Shown: positions 23,272 to 33,860, counted from the stretch's first letter. The stretch: DNA of 64,000 bases from Bimastos eiseni (GCA_959347315.1 OY365811.1:31141865-31205864); one strand, 5' to 3'. The notes: a model not told the origin generated them from the sequence alone. Made by a program: numbers and translations.

Positions 23272-24128
23272 GCTTCTTTTTATTTCAAGCAGACAAACAA
23301 ACGGCAGTGTAATTACAAGTTGGCCCACTGAATGAATGGATTATGACAAGTTATTAGCCCTACTGGAGTCGGTATTATTAACAGCCATCCAAGGCGCCTG
23401 TCACGTCATGAATCATGCTTACTAGACCGTAGGACTACACTGGATTCGGTTAATAGGCTACTTATCGCATGCAGTTATTTTAATCTTAGATTACTTTTTA
23501 AGGAAAGCAGATTTACCTTATTTTATTTTATAAAGATATGTTACTTCCCTTTATATCAGAGGTGTAACAAGGTTTTGAAAAGTGGGGGGGGCATAATTTA
23601 AATTTTTTTATTGGGCTCCCAACTTTTGGAATTTTGGTCCCCCAGAAATTTTAAAAATGCGGGGGCACAAATTATCTTAACAAAAGTAATCTTTAGAAGC
23701 CATTGGATAAACATAAAAAGAACCGATTTGGGGGCACATGGGGGCACTGAGCACTAAAACTGGGGGTCTTTGCCCCCCCCGTTTTGAAACTGGGGGGACC
23801 GGTGCTCCCTCTGCCCCCCGCTTGTTACACCTCTGCTTTATATTCTTCTAAAGAGATCAACAACTATAGCTGAATGCACTTTAGAGAGAATAGTAGCCTA
23901 ATCTGAACATTATTTTAGATAGGTTAGTTAGACCTAATCCAGTTAATAATCAGGAAGAATAATTTAATATGTTATACTTCAGAATGATGTTTGATTTGAC
24001 AGAGTCAGCCAAAGGTTCATCATTTCCTGAGATTTGGTGGATACCTTGGTGCCTTAGGATGTCTTCTCGATAACATGAACAACAAAAGTCAACTCAACAA
24101 TTGCACGTCCTGTGTTTCCACTCTATAA
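16106..24128 (+). CDS. Type II pantothenate kinase family protein, copy B (7 coding exons)
   Basis: Exons: 16106-16217, 17642-17864, 18372-18804, 20957-21046, 21532-21691, 22532-22734 and 24003-24128 (TAA), giving 448 residues. Exon order and phases match copy A. Exons 2, 4, 5, 6 and 7 have identical lengths, while exons 1 and 3 are longer by 9 and 12 bases. It has the same landmarks: DIGGSCIKLVY, SEMDSFVKAF with the catalytic-position Glu, DPYPCILAMTGSGG, FLGLGTLLTGC, TFDELIDLASRG, FKKEDLAAALL and FLRFGGYLGALGCLLDN. The same degenerate GMTRCGRMF replaces the glycine-rich loop, so the change predates the duplication. The exon 3 charged insert and most of exon 5 differ strongly from copy A. 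By contrast, exon 2, the start of exon 3, the first half of exon 6 and exon 7 are almost identical, even at silent sites. Intron 3 again has a GC donor. Introns carry two SINEs, a fold-back element and two MITEs. Function is inferred only at family level. Confidence 0.87.
16480..17170. mobile_element. Repeat element with 60-bp internal repeats in intron 1 of copy B
   Basis: The segment is bounded by GCGCCTAGGGCCCC near 16494 and again near 17135. Inside, 16540-16770, a unit of about 60 bp containing AAATGAATGAAAACATTTCA and TACAAAATAAC is repeated about five times. Its structure resembles a non-autonomous DNA element. The ends share GTCACT near 16470 and 17171, but a clean target duplication could not be resolved. 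Confidence 0.5.
18851..19113 (-). mobile_element. tRNA-derived SINE, minus strand, intron 3 of copy B
   Basis: Read on the minus strand it starts GGTACGGTGGCTGATCGG, has an A-box-like and a B-box-like segment (GGGTTCGACCC), a body shared with 7337-7570, and a TATTG-type tail at 18851-18865. Confidence 0.8.
19116..19298 (-). mobile_element. Second, shorter copy of the same SINE, minus strand
   Basis: It lies next to the previous copy in the same orientation, with GGCACGGTGGTTGATTGC at its tRNA-like end. It is more diverged and lacks the clear tail. Confidence 0.7.
19968..20836. mobile_element. Fold-back TIR element with TTTCGTCGCA arrays, intron 3 of copy B
   Basis: The left end GGTTACCGCTCATTTCGTCG matches the reverse complement of the right end (GGTTCTAACTCATTTCGTCG). 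TTCGTCGCA occurs six times in the left 120 bp, and inverted forms occupy the right 50 bp. The interior is an array of an approximately 36-bp unit containing GAAGCGGGAATGATGAAAAG, which flips orientation after about 20600. Flanks GTCTAAGA (19960-19967) and GTTTAAGA (20837-20844) form an 8-bp target duplication with one mismatch. There is no coding capacity. Confidence 0.8.
21273..21430. mobile_element. hAT-type MITE, CAGAGGCGTC family, intron 4 of copy B
   Basis: The ends CAGAGGCGTC and GACGCCTCTG form an inverted repeat. The perfect 8-bp target duplication AGTCAAGG lies at 21265-21272 and 21431-21438. Related copies are at 29872-30013 and 49305-49460. Confidence 0.9.
23212..23272. repeat. (GAT)n/(AAT)n microsatellite
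   Basis: GATGAT triplets grade into AAT triplets within intron 6 of copy B. Confidence 0.9.
23557..23835. mobile_element. hAT-type MITE, CAGAGGTGTAACAAG family, intron 6 of copy B
   Basis: Perfect 15-bp terminal inverted repeat CAGAGGTGTAACAAG, with the perfect 8-bp target duplication CTTTATAT at 23549-23556 and 23836-23843. Length 279 bp, G- and C-run rich subterminal regions, no coding capacity. Confidence 0.93.
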
Positions 24129-25039
24129 CAAGGTCCATGTCAGACCAATTGTCCGTCATGCATGACATCCGCGGTAGACTGAGAATGAGGAAATTATTTA
24201 AAACCAACGCGGCATGGTCTTTTCTTGTAACTTGTTTTTGATGCAAACAATCAATCAATCAACCAATCAAGGTTTATTTGACTATCGAACGAGCAGGGGA
24301 AAAAAATTACTAGAAATCTTACAATTTTTATTGCCTAGTTTTGGATCACCCAGGAGACCCAATTGTAATATCAGTTTATGTTTGACATTGTAAATATAAA
24401 ATCGTAAATGTTACATTTTAATCTGTTCAAGTTAAACTGCTAACATAAAATGGTTTTTCTACACTACTCTAATTTATTTTGAAAATTATGTACAACTCTA
24501 GGTTAAGCCTTCTTTTTGGCATAGTAAATGCTTAAAAGCAAGATTTAAAAGCAGCAGCATAAAATTGCTCAAAATTAAACATAAAAATTAGTTTTAGTTC
24601 AATGGTGTGCCGTCTGAATTTCCAAAGATCACAAGTGTGCCGTGGTGCCAAAAAGGTTGAGAACCACTGCCCTACGATCAGAGCACGGTCCGTCTTGCGG
24701 TCAACGGCAGAGTGGCCCACTCCGCCAGATAAGCGAATAGCAGCACCGGCCTGACCGCGAGAGCGGCTGTCACTAGGGATCGTATTTATATGGGAAACTT
24801 TAGGATCACTCAACGATCTCTGAAGCGGTACGAGAACCACTCTACGTAAGAAGCAGTGCGAACCACTGCTTCACATATATAGCAATGCACCGTATGTCAG
24901 GCTATACTCAAGCCTGTTCATGTATCTGCGAGCTATGCGCCGACTTACAAACACCGATAAGTCTTCCCTCCTATACCGAAGTTGCAAGGCGCAACACTGT
25001 AAAAAATGTACGTTCATATAACGCTATGGCGAGCCAATT
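24129..25039. other. 3' flank of copy B with a hAT-like terminal remnant
   Basis: The part up to about 24230 resembles the copy A flank. At 24637-24669 the minus strand reads CAGTGGTTCTCAACCTTTTT, which looks like a hAT terminal inverted repeat. Its partner end could not be found. The segment 24670-25039 shows nothing else certain. Confidence 0.4.
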
Positions 25040-25921
25040 ATTTAAAAATAAGTCCTTCATTCAAGCCTTGTGGTCTGTCCGCCACAGTGCTATAGACTCC
25101 CTTGGTGACTGGATGTCGTCAAATCGGCTTCGGCTGAACCCATCCAAAACTCAATTTATCTGGCTTGGCACCAGACAGCAGCTGGCGAAAATTGAGCTCT
25201 GTGCCTTCGCTGCCCAGTGTCCCCTCTTCACTTTCTCCGCCTCTGTTCGGAATTTAGGGGTCACTCTTGACCAAGAACTCACCTTTGCTCAACACGTCAA
25301 TAATGTATCTCGTAGTTGCTTTTACCTGTTTCGCCATTTGCGAGTAATAACTCGCTCTCTTACCCTCAGCGCCGCGGCTACTCTAGTTCATGCCTTTGTT
25401 ACCAGTCGCCTCGACTGTTGCTCTTCAATATATGCTGGCCTCCCCAAGTTTGGTTTGGGCGTTTGGAGCGGGTTTTGTGTGCGGCCGCCCGACTGATCGG
25501 TGGGATTCCCAGAACAGGTCAAGTATCAGAGTAGGGCCTACGTGCGGAATATCCTGCACTGGTTGCCTCTACCCCAGCGCATCTTACTTAGGGTATATGC
25601 CTTAGTTTGGCGCTGCCTTGGCGGTACTGTACCTGCTTATTTGCAGGAGCTATGTCGCCCTATCACTGCCATTCATGGCGACCTGATCGTCCCTTTTGCA
25701 CGCACTTCCATAATGCAGAATCGGGCTTTCTCGGTCGTGGGACCTACCATCTGGAATGGACTTCCCATAGAGCTTAATGATCTTAATAACCGCCACCAAC
25801 CTAAGAACTCATCATCTTCATTTTATGCCTCTCTTAAAACTGTCCTAGGCCGGGAGCGCCCCTGAGTAGATATCTTGAAGGGGCGGTCAATCAAGTATTT
25901 TTTGATTGATTGATTGATATA
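25040..25921 (+). pseudogene. 5'-truncated CR1-like LINE, 3' part of reverse transcriptase
   Basis: The translation shows the thumb and C-terminal part of a CR1-type reverse transcriptase: GDWMSSNRLRLNPSKTQFIW, NLGVTLDQELTF, LVHAFVTSRLDCCSSIYAGL, then in another frame ILHWLPLPQRI, LVWRCLGGTVPAYLQELCRP and FSVVGPTIWNGLP. The catalytic YADD block is upstream of the truncation and missing. At least one frameshift separates 24885-25496 from 25500-25865, and a small deletion follows RPITAIHG. It ends with GGGGCGGTCAATCAA and a short TTGA repeat tail at 25900-25918, the usual CR1 3' end. It is a dead copy. Confidence 0.88.
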
Positions 25922-26146
25922 TGCAGGTCTCAAGTCAAAATCACGTTGATTATCCTGGTGCCATATGTAATATCTATATACAATTCCGATAATTTTCATA
26001 TTGAGATTATAGGCCTACTTATTCCTAGCTACAGGTCAAGGTGTATATTGGTCCTTGGTTACAGGTTGTACATCGGAGTACGAATCTTCAGCATCCAGCT
26101 GAGGGAGCGAAGAGGGGTGGGGCGCAGAGCTAACGAACCGAGTGAG

Positions 26147-26503
26147 CAGGGCCGTACCGAGGGCGGGGCCAGCGGGGCCGTGGCACAGGGCGCAAATATG
26201 GAGGAGCGAAAATTTCAGTATGACATAACTTTTATTATTCTATAGATTCATTCTTTCTTTAAATATGGCCCTATTTTCATTCAAGAATAAAAACTAAAGT
26301 TACAGTTAAAAAGTGCAACTAAAAAATTTTTTGTGGGAGTTATACCATCTTTGGTTATACCAGTTAAATTATTTCTTGTGTATTAATAAATTTTATATGA
26401 AGAATATGCTTAATTTACTTACTTATTATATTCAAAATACAAAATATGGGGACGCCAGATTGATGCTAGGCACAGGGCGCAATTAGAGCTCGGTACGGCC
26501 CTC
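26147..26503. mobile_element. hAT-type MITE, AGGGCCGTACCGAG family
   Basis: Left end CAGGGCCGTACCGAG; the right end reverse-complements to GAGGGCCGTACCGAG. The perfect 8-bp target duplication CGAGTGAG lies at 26139-26146 and 26504-26511. Length 357 bp, non-coding. Confidence 0.9.
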
Positions 26504-26511
26504 CGAGTGAG

Positions 26512-27527
26512 ATCATTGTATATCTGTAACGTTGACATGTCCTTCTTTCACTAAGCAGCATTGTTGGTTAAATAAGTGTATAACGTATAATAGGCGCCTA
26601 TTTATGTTATCATAGAGCGGTTTGAATTTAAGCGAAAATTATTAGTATCATTATTAAAGAATATGCTTAATTTACTTACTTATTTATGATAATGAGGAAC
26701 ATGTTATCTATGCTGGACAAACGAAATGTCGTCATGGTTGCGTCAACGTACATTGACCTTTAGTTGCGGCGTAGATCTCGAAGAAGACGTTCGAATCTGC
26801 ATCGCCAACTTCTGTTTCGATTGAATTTTCGTCGAGAAGTAGCAATAGACTTAACAGATTTCAAAACAACGATTTCTTATCGAATGTTTTCAGTTTGGAG
26901 ATCGAATTATCGATCTTAAGCTACAAATTTTGATGCTATTACGTTATTTGCCATTTAGACCTGTCGAGGATACTTTATAACTAGGCCTACTAGGGTAGGC
27001 CTAAAAATTATTTTTGGTATTTTACTAAATGTTATATTTAGCAAATTTAACTCTCTCTGTCCTTAGTTAATCTGTTTTCTGTTGTGAAGGATTATTGTTT
27101 TCTCTCTTTCTGTTATCTTATTTCTACATGGACGTGTTCTTGTCTTCTCTTGTTTTCGAGTAGCCTAGGCCTAATTAGATGTTTGAACATTAATTGTAGA
27201 TTGAAGAGAAGATTGAATTTATCATATTTTTAGTGCCTAATGGGCTATTGATAATTAGTTAACTGCGCTGTCCATTGTGAGAATATCATTAATATGTTGA
27301 TGTTCAACAGGTCAATTTTCATTTTACCCGCGTTACAGAGGTTAGGTTAGAAATCCTGACCATTTTTGAGATTCTGGGTCACTGGATCCTTTAGTTTGCA
27401 TTTGTCTATTTTGTAATCCTCTGTCGCTGGTAACGACTTTTGAAGACCTGGTGCTAGGAACTTACGGCATTGGATTCGATGAAGCCATGACTGTTCCTCT
27501 GAGGTCGTTTTATTCTAGCCATAACCC
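26512..27527. other. AT-rich non-coding stretch
   Basis: No gene, element boundary or array was recognised. Several TAGGCCTA motifs occur around 26985-27175. Confidence 0.5.
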
Positions 27528-28595
27528 AAGTATTTTCATACAAGCAGCCAAAAACAAGACAGGCAATATGAGCTTCAGAGTGCCAGACGATGGTAGCTCC
27601 AAGTTAGGAAAACTAAGTTGCTATACTTGACCTAATTTAAATACATTACATTATTTACAATGTTTCCATCGAGGCCTGTACGTGATGCCGTCAACCGCTG
27701 GTCGTGTGAAGCTCTTCTTTGAATAAGGATCTCAATTCCAGTCAGGATCAACTGCAATGATTCGGTTGACCGACTGTCCTACAAGCAGCTAGGTTAGTTT
27801 CAGTTTCTACTTTCTATGAAGGTTTGCGACTTATCCGGAGTTGATAGAGATGGGGATGTCACTTAATTGGCGATGGACAGACGATTGGTTGCTGACAAAA
27901 TCGTCGGGTCGTTTGGAAGGTGCTAAGTAGCGGGATGTCAAGTAAGATAATGAGACGCACAGAAATTTATGTCTTGTCTGCCTGTCTCTTTGTTATTTCT
28001 CTTCCTCTTGTCTTAAGCTTGCTTATGGCTATAGCTCAATTTTGTCTCTTCTTTGATCTACTGACCCTATTTTCTCTCCTTCTTGTGCCCAAAACTTTGT
28101 CTTCGGTCTGGCTGAACCAGATTTTTTACAAAAGCCTTTGACAACATATCCCTATGCTTTGCAATAGAAAAATTTCGTTGGCATATTGCAGCTCGGTTAA
28201 GTAATAAAGTTACTGTTTGCTCTCTTTCAATCTATCCTAGGCTACTCCGCGTCTTTCTCTCGCCGTCGTCTAGCACACTCCCTTTCTTGCTTTGCAACGT
28301 TATGCATCACTATTTTGTCTTTTAGAACTTGCCGGAAACCATCAAAGACGACTTATCACCTCAGATGTCGTGGAACGAGGCCGAGAAGGAACTGGCAATG
28401 GAAAGAGGAGACGAGTGGACGAGGGGATCCGTTGCCCAACATCCAGAGGTCTATAGTATACTGAGTAAGTTTTTATCTTAAGAGTTTTAGTTCTTTCAAC
28501 TTGATTACCCAGAATTGTCCGTGAGGAAGGAAAGCAATGGGAAACCACCTCATTCTTCTCAACCCCGGGTAGCACATGCAACCAGAGAAATCATT

Positions 28596-28643
<48 letters not shown>

Positions 28644-29020
28644 GTCATCAGATTGTTCCGTTGCCTTCTATCGCCATTCTCAGTGCATTTTCTGTTTTTC
28701 ACTTTAGTCTCACTGCCCTACTCTCAGTTTTATTCTAAATCTCCTTTCGAATTTTCTTTTCTGTCTTACTGTTCGCTTACTTTGGTCAGTTTCGGTATAC
28801 GTCAGTTTAAGATCCGTGTATCCTCCTTTGGTTAAATTCTGATGATTAATTGCCTACACATGTAAACAATTCAATACGAACAAGTATCATCTGAATGCAT
28901 AGACGAAAAGAGAATAGCACACCGTATAAAAATCTGCTGTAAACTCTAATTGTAATCGTCAACTTCTCAAAACTTCTAAAGCACCAGTCGAAATCCAAAC
29001 GCAGGAAACCAGGTTATCTA
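27528..29020. repeat. Tandem duplication, block 1
   Basis: This segment is colinear with block 2 (29090-31165) over several hundred bases of shared sequence. It contains a splice-bounded segment at 28326-28464: CTTTTAG before it and GTAAGT after it. One open frame of this segment reads MSWNEAEKELAMERGDEW. That pattern recalls the C-terminal end of LINE polyproteins, but the identity is not established. Confidence 0.7.
28495..28645 (+). mobile_element. 5'-truncated SINE with (CAT)n tail
   Basis: The segment CCCAGAATTGTCCGTGAGG and what follows matches the body of the full SINE at 30534-30780. It ends in about 50 bp of CAT triplets. Confidence 0.7.
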
Positions 29021-29303
29021 AGAATGCGGGGCCTTGGCCCAGGACGCATTTGCGTCCTAGGGCTGGCCCCCTCGGTACGGCACTGTTTCCATGTAGGCAG
29101 CCAATGCCATAGCAAGACAGGCAATTTGAGCTCCAGAATGCCAGACGATTGGTGGCACCAAGTCTGCAAAGATAAGTCTGCTATTTTTGAGCTATAGGCC
29201 CTACATTACATTCTGTACAATGCTTTATCAACTTAATAAAATTTACTCAATTAAGGCACTGTTTAGATTTATACAATATCAGCAGATGTATAAATTACAC
29301 AGG

Positions 29304-29545
29304 TCAGCGAATTCCGGCTGTTTTGGCACCGTCCATCCTGGAAGGTTCAAGCCAGAGAAGTCCGGCTGTTTTGGCACCGTCCATCCTGGCAGCTTCAGGT
29401 CAGGCAAGAGAAGTCCGGCAGTTTTGGCACCGTCCATCCTGGCAGCCTCAAGTCAGAGAAGTCCGGCAGTTTTGGCACCGTCCATCCTGGCAGCCTCAGG
29501 CCAGAGAATTCCGGCAGTTTTGGCACCGTCCATCCTGGTAGAGGT
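29304..29545 (+). repeat. Minisatellite, about 48 bp x 5
   Basis: Five units contain GTTTTGGCACCGTCCATCCT. The spacer between units varies slightly (48-56 bp). The array is present only in block 2 of the tandem duplication. Several frames stay open through it because the unit length is near a multiple of three. Confidence 0.92.
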
Positions 29546-29871
29546 GCTGTGGCATCTGACATGAAGCGCTACCTGTCTTCGGTTATCGAGACCTGTTCGT
29601 GACCGCCGTCAACTGACCGACTGTCCTGCAGCGGCTATAGGTTAGTTTCAGTTTATGAAGGTTTTCGAAAAATCCCATAGATTGGTTGCTAATAAAACCG
29701 TCGGGTCGTTTGGAAGATTCTAATTAAGTGGAAAAATGTCGACCCAGATAATGAAACACAGAGCATTTTATATCTTCTCTGCCTGTTTCTTTCCTAAATT
29801 TCTCTTCCTCTTAATTGTCGTAAGTCTGTCTATAGCTCTATTGTCTCTATTTCCCTCTTCTTGAGTCCGTT

Positions 29872-30013
29872 CAGAGGCGTCAATACCCTCTGAGCGATGG
29901 AGGCAAACCTGTGGTCCAAGATGTCAGGAAGGCAAGATATTCCCCCCTAAAACTAATCAATTATCCCCCACTTGAAATTGCCTTGGACCCTCCCTCCTAT
30001 CTGGACGCCCCTG
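29872..30013. mobile_element. hAT-type MITE, CAGAGGCGTC family
   Basis: It begins CAGAGGCGTCAAT and ends GGACGCCCCTG, aligning over its length with 21273-21430. Block 1 of the tandem duplication lacks it at the corresponding place (around 28055-28065), which gives a natural empty site. The target duplication is eroded. Confidence 0.8.
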
Positions 30014-30533
30014 GGTTTGCTGACCCTATTTTCTCTTGTCTTGTGCCCAAAATGTTTTCTTAGGTGTGACTGCCTCCCTGTTGTGGATGAATGGAACGAG
30101 ATTTTTGAAGAAAGCTTTAGACAACATTGTCCCTGTGCATTGCTGTTGAAAAAAATTATTTTGGCATATTGCAGCTCAGTTAAATGATACATGTATACAG
30201 TTACTGTTTGTTCTCTTTCAATCTATCCTACTCTACGTCTTTTTCTCTCTGTTTTCTAGTTCATTCCATTTCTTAACTTTGTGACATTTTTTGCATTATT
30301 GTTTTGTCTTATAGAACTGACTGGAAACCATCACAGACGACCTGAGATGCCTGGAGAGTGGAGATGTCATGGGACGAAAACGAGAAGGACCTGTACATGG
30401 ACAGAGCAGACGAGTGGAGGAGGAGATGCGTTGCTCGATATGAAGACCTACACGGGAAGGACTACAGTACTGAGTTAAGTTTTAGAATTCTAAGCTACAG
30501 AATTAATTGCTCTATACTAGGTTAGATGAATGT

Positions 30534-30780
30534 GGGACGCGGTGGTGTAGCGATATATGTTCTATGCCGTATTAGTGGAAAGTCGCAGGTTCGAATCTAC
30601 CTCAGGCCACTCCAACCCTGGTCACTGGACAAGTTGGTTGCCCAGAATTTTCTGTGAGGAAGGAAGGCACTGAGAAATCACCTTACCTCTGTAAAACGCG
30701 GACGGCATGTATGCTAATTAATGGACCTGTCTGAGGGCTAAGAACTCATCATCATCATCATCATCATCATCATCAGACTG
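30534..30780 (+). mobile_element. tRNA-derived SINE with (CAT)n tail
   Basis: Starts GGACGCGGTGGTGTAGCGAT (A-box-like), has a B-box-like GCAGGTTCGAATC about 45 bp later, a tRNA-unrelated body, and a CATCAT tail at 30749-30775. Confidence 0.75.
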
Positions 30781-31165
30781 TTTCATTACTGTCCATCTCC
30801 GTTGTCAGTGCATTCTGTGTTTTTTACTTCCGTTTCACTGTCCTACTCTGAGTTTTTACTCTAGATCTCCTTTCTCATTTTCTTTTTTGTTTTATACTTC
30901 ACTTACTTTGGTCAGTTTCGGTATACGTTAGTTTTAGATCTGTCCCTACATATATTCTCCTTTGATTAAGTTCTGATAATTGATTGCCTCCACGACGACC
31001 ACAAGTAAACAATTCAACACGAATAAGTTCCATCTAAATGCATAAACGAAAATAAAATAGCGTACAGTATAAAAATTATGCTGTTACATATAACTCTAAT
31101 CCTAATCGTTAACTTCTCAAAACTTTTATAGCGCTACTCGAAAGCCAAATTCAGGACACCAGTTT

Positions 31166-33773
31166 ATTGAATGATTATGTTGCGTTCAGTCTGATATGAG
31201 AAGATTAAGGTGTTCGAAGATAGTTTTGTAATCACATTAGACCTGAGGTCAACACAGAACTACCTTCCAACTGCTTGCTTAAGAAAATGTGATGGGCCAA
31301 ATGCGTCACATTTTCTCTGTAGGACCCTGGCTTTGCATAATATTGAGTAGCTTACATTTGGGTAGTCCACTCATTACAAGCCTGTAAGGCATTTCATTAT
31401 TTCCCATTTTGACGTTAAATTGACTCGTTAAACTGACGTAGTTGTCTGTGATTGAACGTTATTAGACGTTACAATCAGAGGGGTATAAGCAGATACTCTA
31501 AACAATATGGCTACATTATATAATGCTCTCAATCTCTCAATCACTTTAACCGTACTTCTCGCTCATAAGTATCTACTGCCTCTGCTGCGTACATATTATT
31601 TCAGTTTCGATCTTACTTTCAGTCTCATATGAGTTTGTCGTACTTTTTCTCAACCAAACGGCATAATTTCTTCATCGCACTGTGTATTAATCAATTTCTC
31701 TCTGCGTTGGCCTATCTAATAATAATTTTCTCGATACACTTGTCTATCTGTCATCCTATGTGTCTCCTTATCTATCAATTGATGTATAGATCTGTTTATT
31801 CATGCATCTATCAATTTATCTAATATTTCTTTCTCAGTCTTATCTATCTAGATATCTATCTGTGTATGTATACGCCTACCTATTGATCAATTCAGTTATC
31901 TATATGTGCATCAATTTATCCAGTTATCAATTCATCTATTTCTCTATTTGTAATTTCTCTCTTTCTCTGCCTTATCTATCTATCTCTATAGATCTGTCTA
32001 ATAGTTATCTATCTCCATTTATCATCTATGACTCTCTCTATTAATCTATCTAGCTATCTGTCTGTTTATCTATGTATCTATCTGTCTATCTATCTGTCTA
32101 TGCAGTCTTTCTTTCTGTATCTGCCATGTCTATCTATCTAACAATCAATCACCATTTAGGCCTAGACCTATCATCTATTTCTCTCTCTATCTCTTACACC
32201 CAATCGCTAACCCTGTCTTTTGTTTTTTCTCAATCTTCAAACTAAGTGTCTCTTTTCACTCTTTCGCTCTCCGTTTTCTCTCATTCAGTTTTATTCTCAC
32301 TGACTTTATTTTCGATTACTCATTGACTTATAGGCCTATGCTTGTATAGTAGGCCTATGTCGTTTCCGAACCTACTCTGGCTATAGGCTTGGTATTTCTA
32401 TGCTCAATCATGTCTCTGATTTGCGTCTTTTCGCGTTTTGCCCCAGCGCCAATGTTTGCCTTGCATTTCAATCCAAGTAAAAGCAAATAACTCAAATTGA
32501 AAATTTATAAAATTGGCCTATTTGTGGGTGATGCCAAACTTGTGATGACTTTCTACTGCCTGAGAGCTGCAATGAATGGGGTACGGAGACCTTTGCCAAC
32601 ACCTCCTCGTGGTGGTCTCTGTGCGTGCAGTTAATCCAACTGGTTGACTGCATGGCGAAGATTGGCAGCAGCTCGTTGCCATTCTCTGCCTGTTTTCAGG
32701 AGAGTGTGCTGTGCTGTTACTGCTGTACTATATGAGGACCAAGCTATAGCTCTTAATTTACAGACGGTGACGACAATATTTTATTTTGGTAAGCTTAATT
32801 ACTTCTATGCGTGAACGTTTCGCAGCAAAGTTATCCACTGTAATGACAATAGGCCTACTAGTGAGTTACCAATTAATATATTTATTTATACCTGTAAGGC
32901 GATAGCAATCAATAACTCAAACGTCGCACCATTATTTGACTAGGCCTACTGGGTCCCATCACACGTCTTCATGAGAATCTTGGCAATTCAGGTATCTCAA
33001 ATAGTTTAAACAGAAACACGTACAACACAGGTCTAGCATGTAATATTCGACAGCTGCATTCAAAAACATTCTGTACAATCATGATCAATTTGTAGATCAA
33101 AGCTGAAGATCACATGATACTGCTTATCTTCTAGGATGACATTTGCATAGGCCTACATTGCACTTAGCACAGACGATTCGCCATTCGCCAGTTTCCTTGA
33201 ATGCTTTAGCAAACTAAATTTCAATGAGCATGGTCATGCTTCAATAAGAATAGTCATGGTTGGTAGAGTATCATTTTCATTTGTAAACACATTCTTCAAT
33301 CTTGCTTATTGTTGCCAGATACAGTGAGAGTCCAAGGAGGACACAGACAGCTGGGAAGGGGGACAAGTGAATTAGACCACTGTAACAACATGAATAAAAA
33401 ATAAAAACCACAGGGATCATAGAAGCATTTTCACTGTAGCCTACATGTATAAATAATTTTGTAGTAATTTCCGCTCAATTTCAAAATGACAAACTGCAAT
33501 AGGCCTACGATTACAAGTACAGTATGAACGAAGGATGACAAATTATTACAGGAGTCGAATCTAACCGTCGGCAGTCACGCAGTGCGCCATTGCGTTACAC
33601 GTGCCTCTAATTTTTTTAACAAACGCCACCTAGCGAAAGAAGGAAAGGATTCAACCTTACGGGGATACACATTAGGCCTATAAGCACGGAACTCGCAAAC
33701 CACTGCGCGTGCGCACACGACATATCGAAGGGCTTGTAAATCCGTAGACGTTGCAGTACAATCCAGCAGTGCA
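31166..33773. other. Intergenic region rich in simple sequence
   Basis: Contains the degenerate TATC array listed separately and many TAGGCCTA motifs (for example near 32158, 32331, 32352, 32851, 32941 and 33151). No coding exon was recognised. Open frames in 31629-32044 are simple-sequence artefacts. Confidence 0.5.
31740..32145. repeat. Degenerate (TATC)n tetranucleotide tract
   Basis: About 400 bp dominated by TCTATCTA and TATCTGTC units with many substitutions. Confidence 0.85.
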
Positions 33774-33860
33774 TGCCAGTCCCAAGCCTGTATGAAGGAG
33801 GAAGGCGACGCTATATATATGGTCTCTGTAATCACACAGTGTCGTTAAACTGTAACTACA
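33774..33860 (+). repeat. Dispersed 85-bp repeat, copy 1
   Basis: Contains TGCCAGTCCCAAGCCTG, AAGGAGGA and, later, CACACAGTGTCGTTAAACTG. Related copies are at 38361-38444, 44367-44440 (minus) and 54430-54509. It probably derives from the 3' end of a LINE or a SINE, but the family is not identified. Confidence 0.7.

Larger units (their letters stand above)
29090..31165. repeat. Tandem duplication, block 2
   Basis: Second copy of the 27.5-29.0 kb block, enlarged by a minisatellite, a MITE and a full-length SINE. The segment corresponding to 28326-28464 lies at 30315-30476. It keeps MSWDENEKDLYMDRADEW in one frame, but the donor GTAAGT has become GTTAAG. Confidence 0.7.

Noticed and set aside
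4183..24128. Assignment of the PANK-like genes as PANK4 orthologues
   Set aside because: Some segments look PANK4-like, but there is no C-terminal phosphatase domain, the stop follows the kinase fold directly, and the catalytic-position Glu that PANK4 lacks is present.
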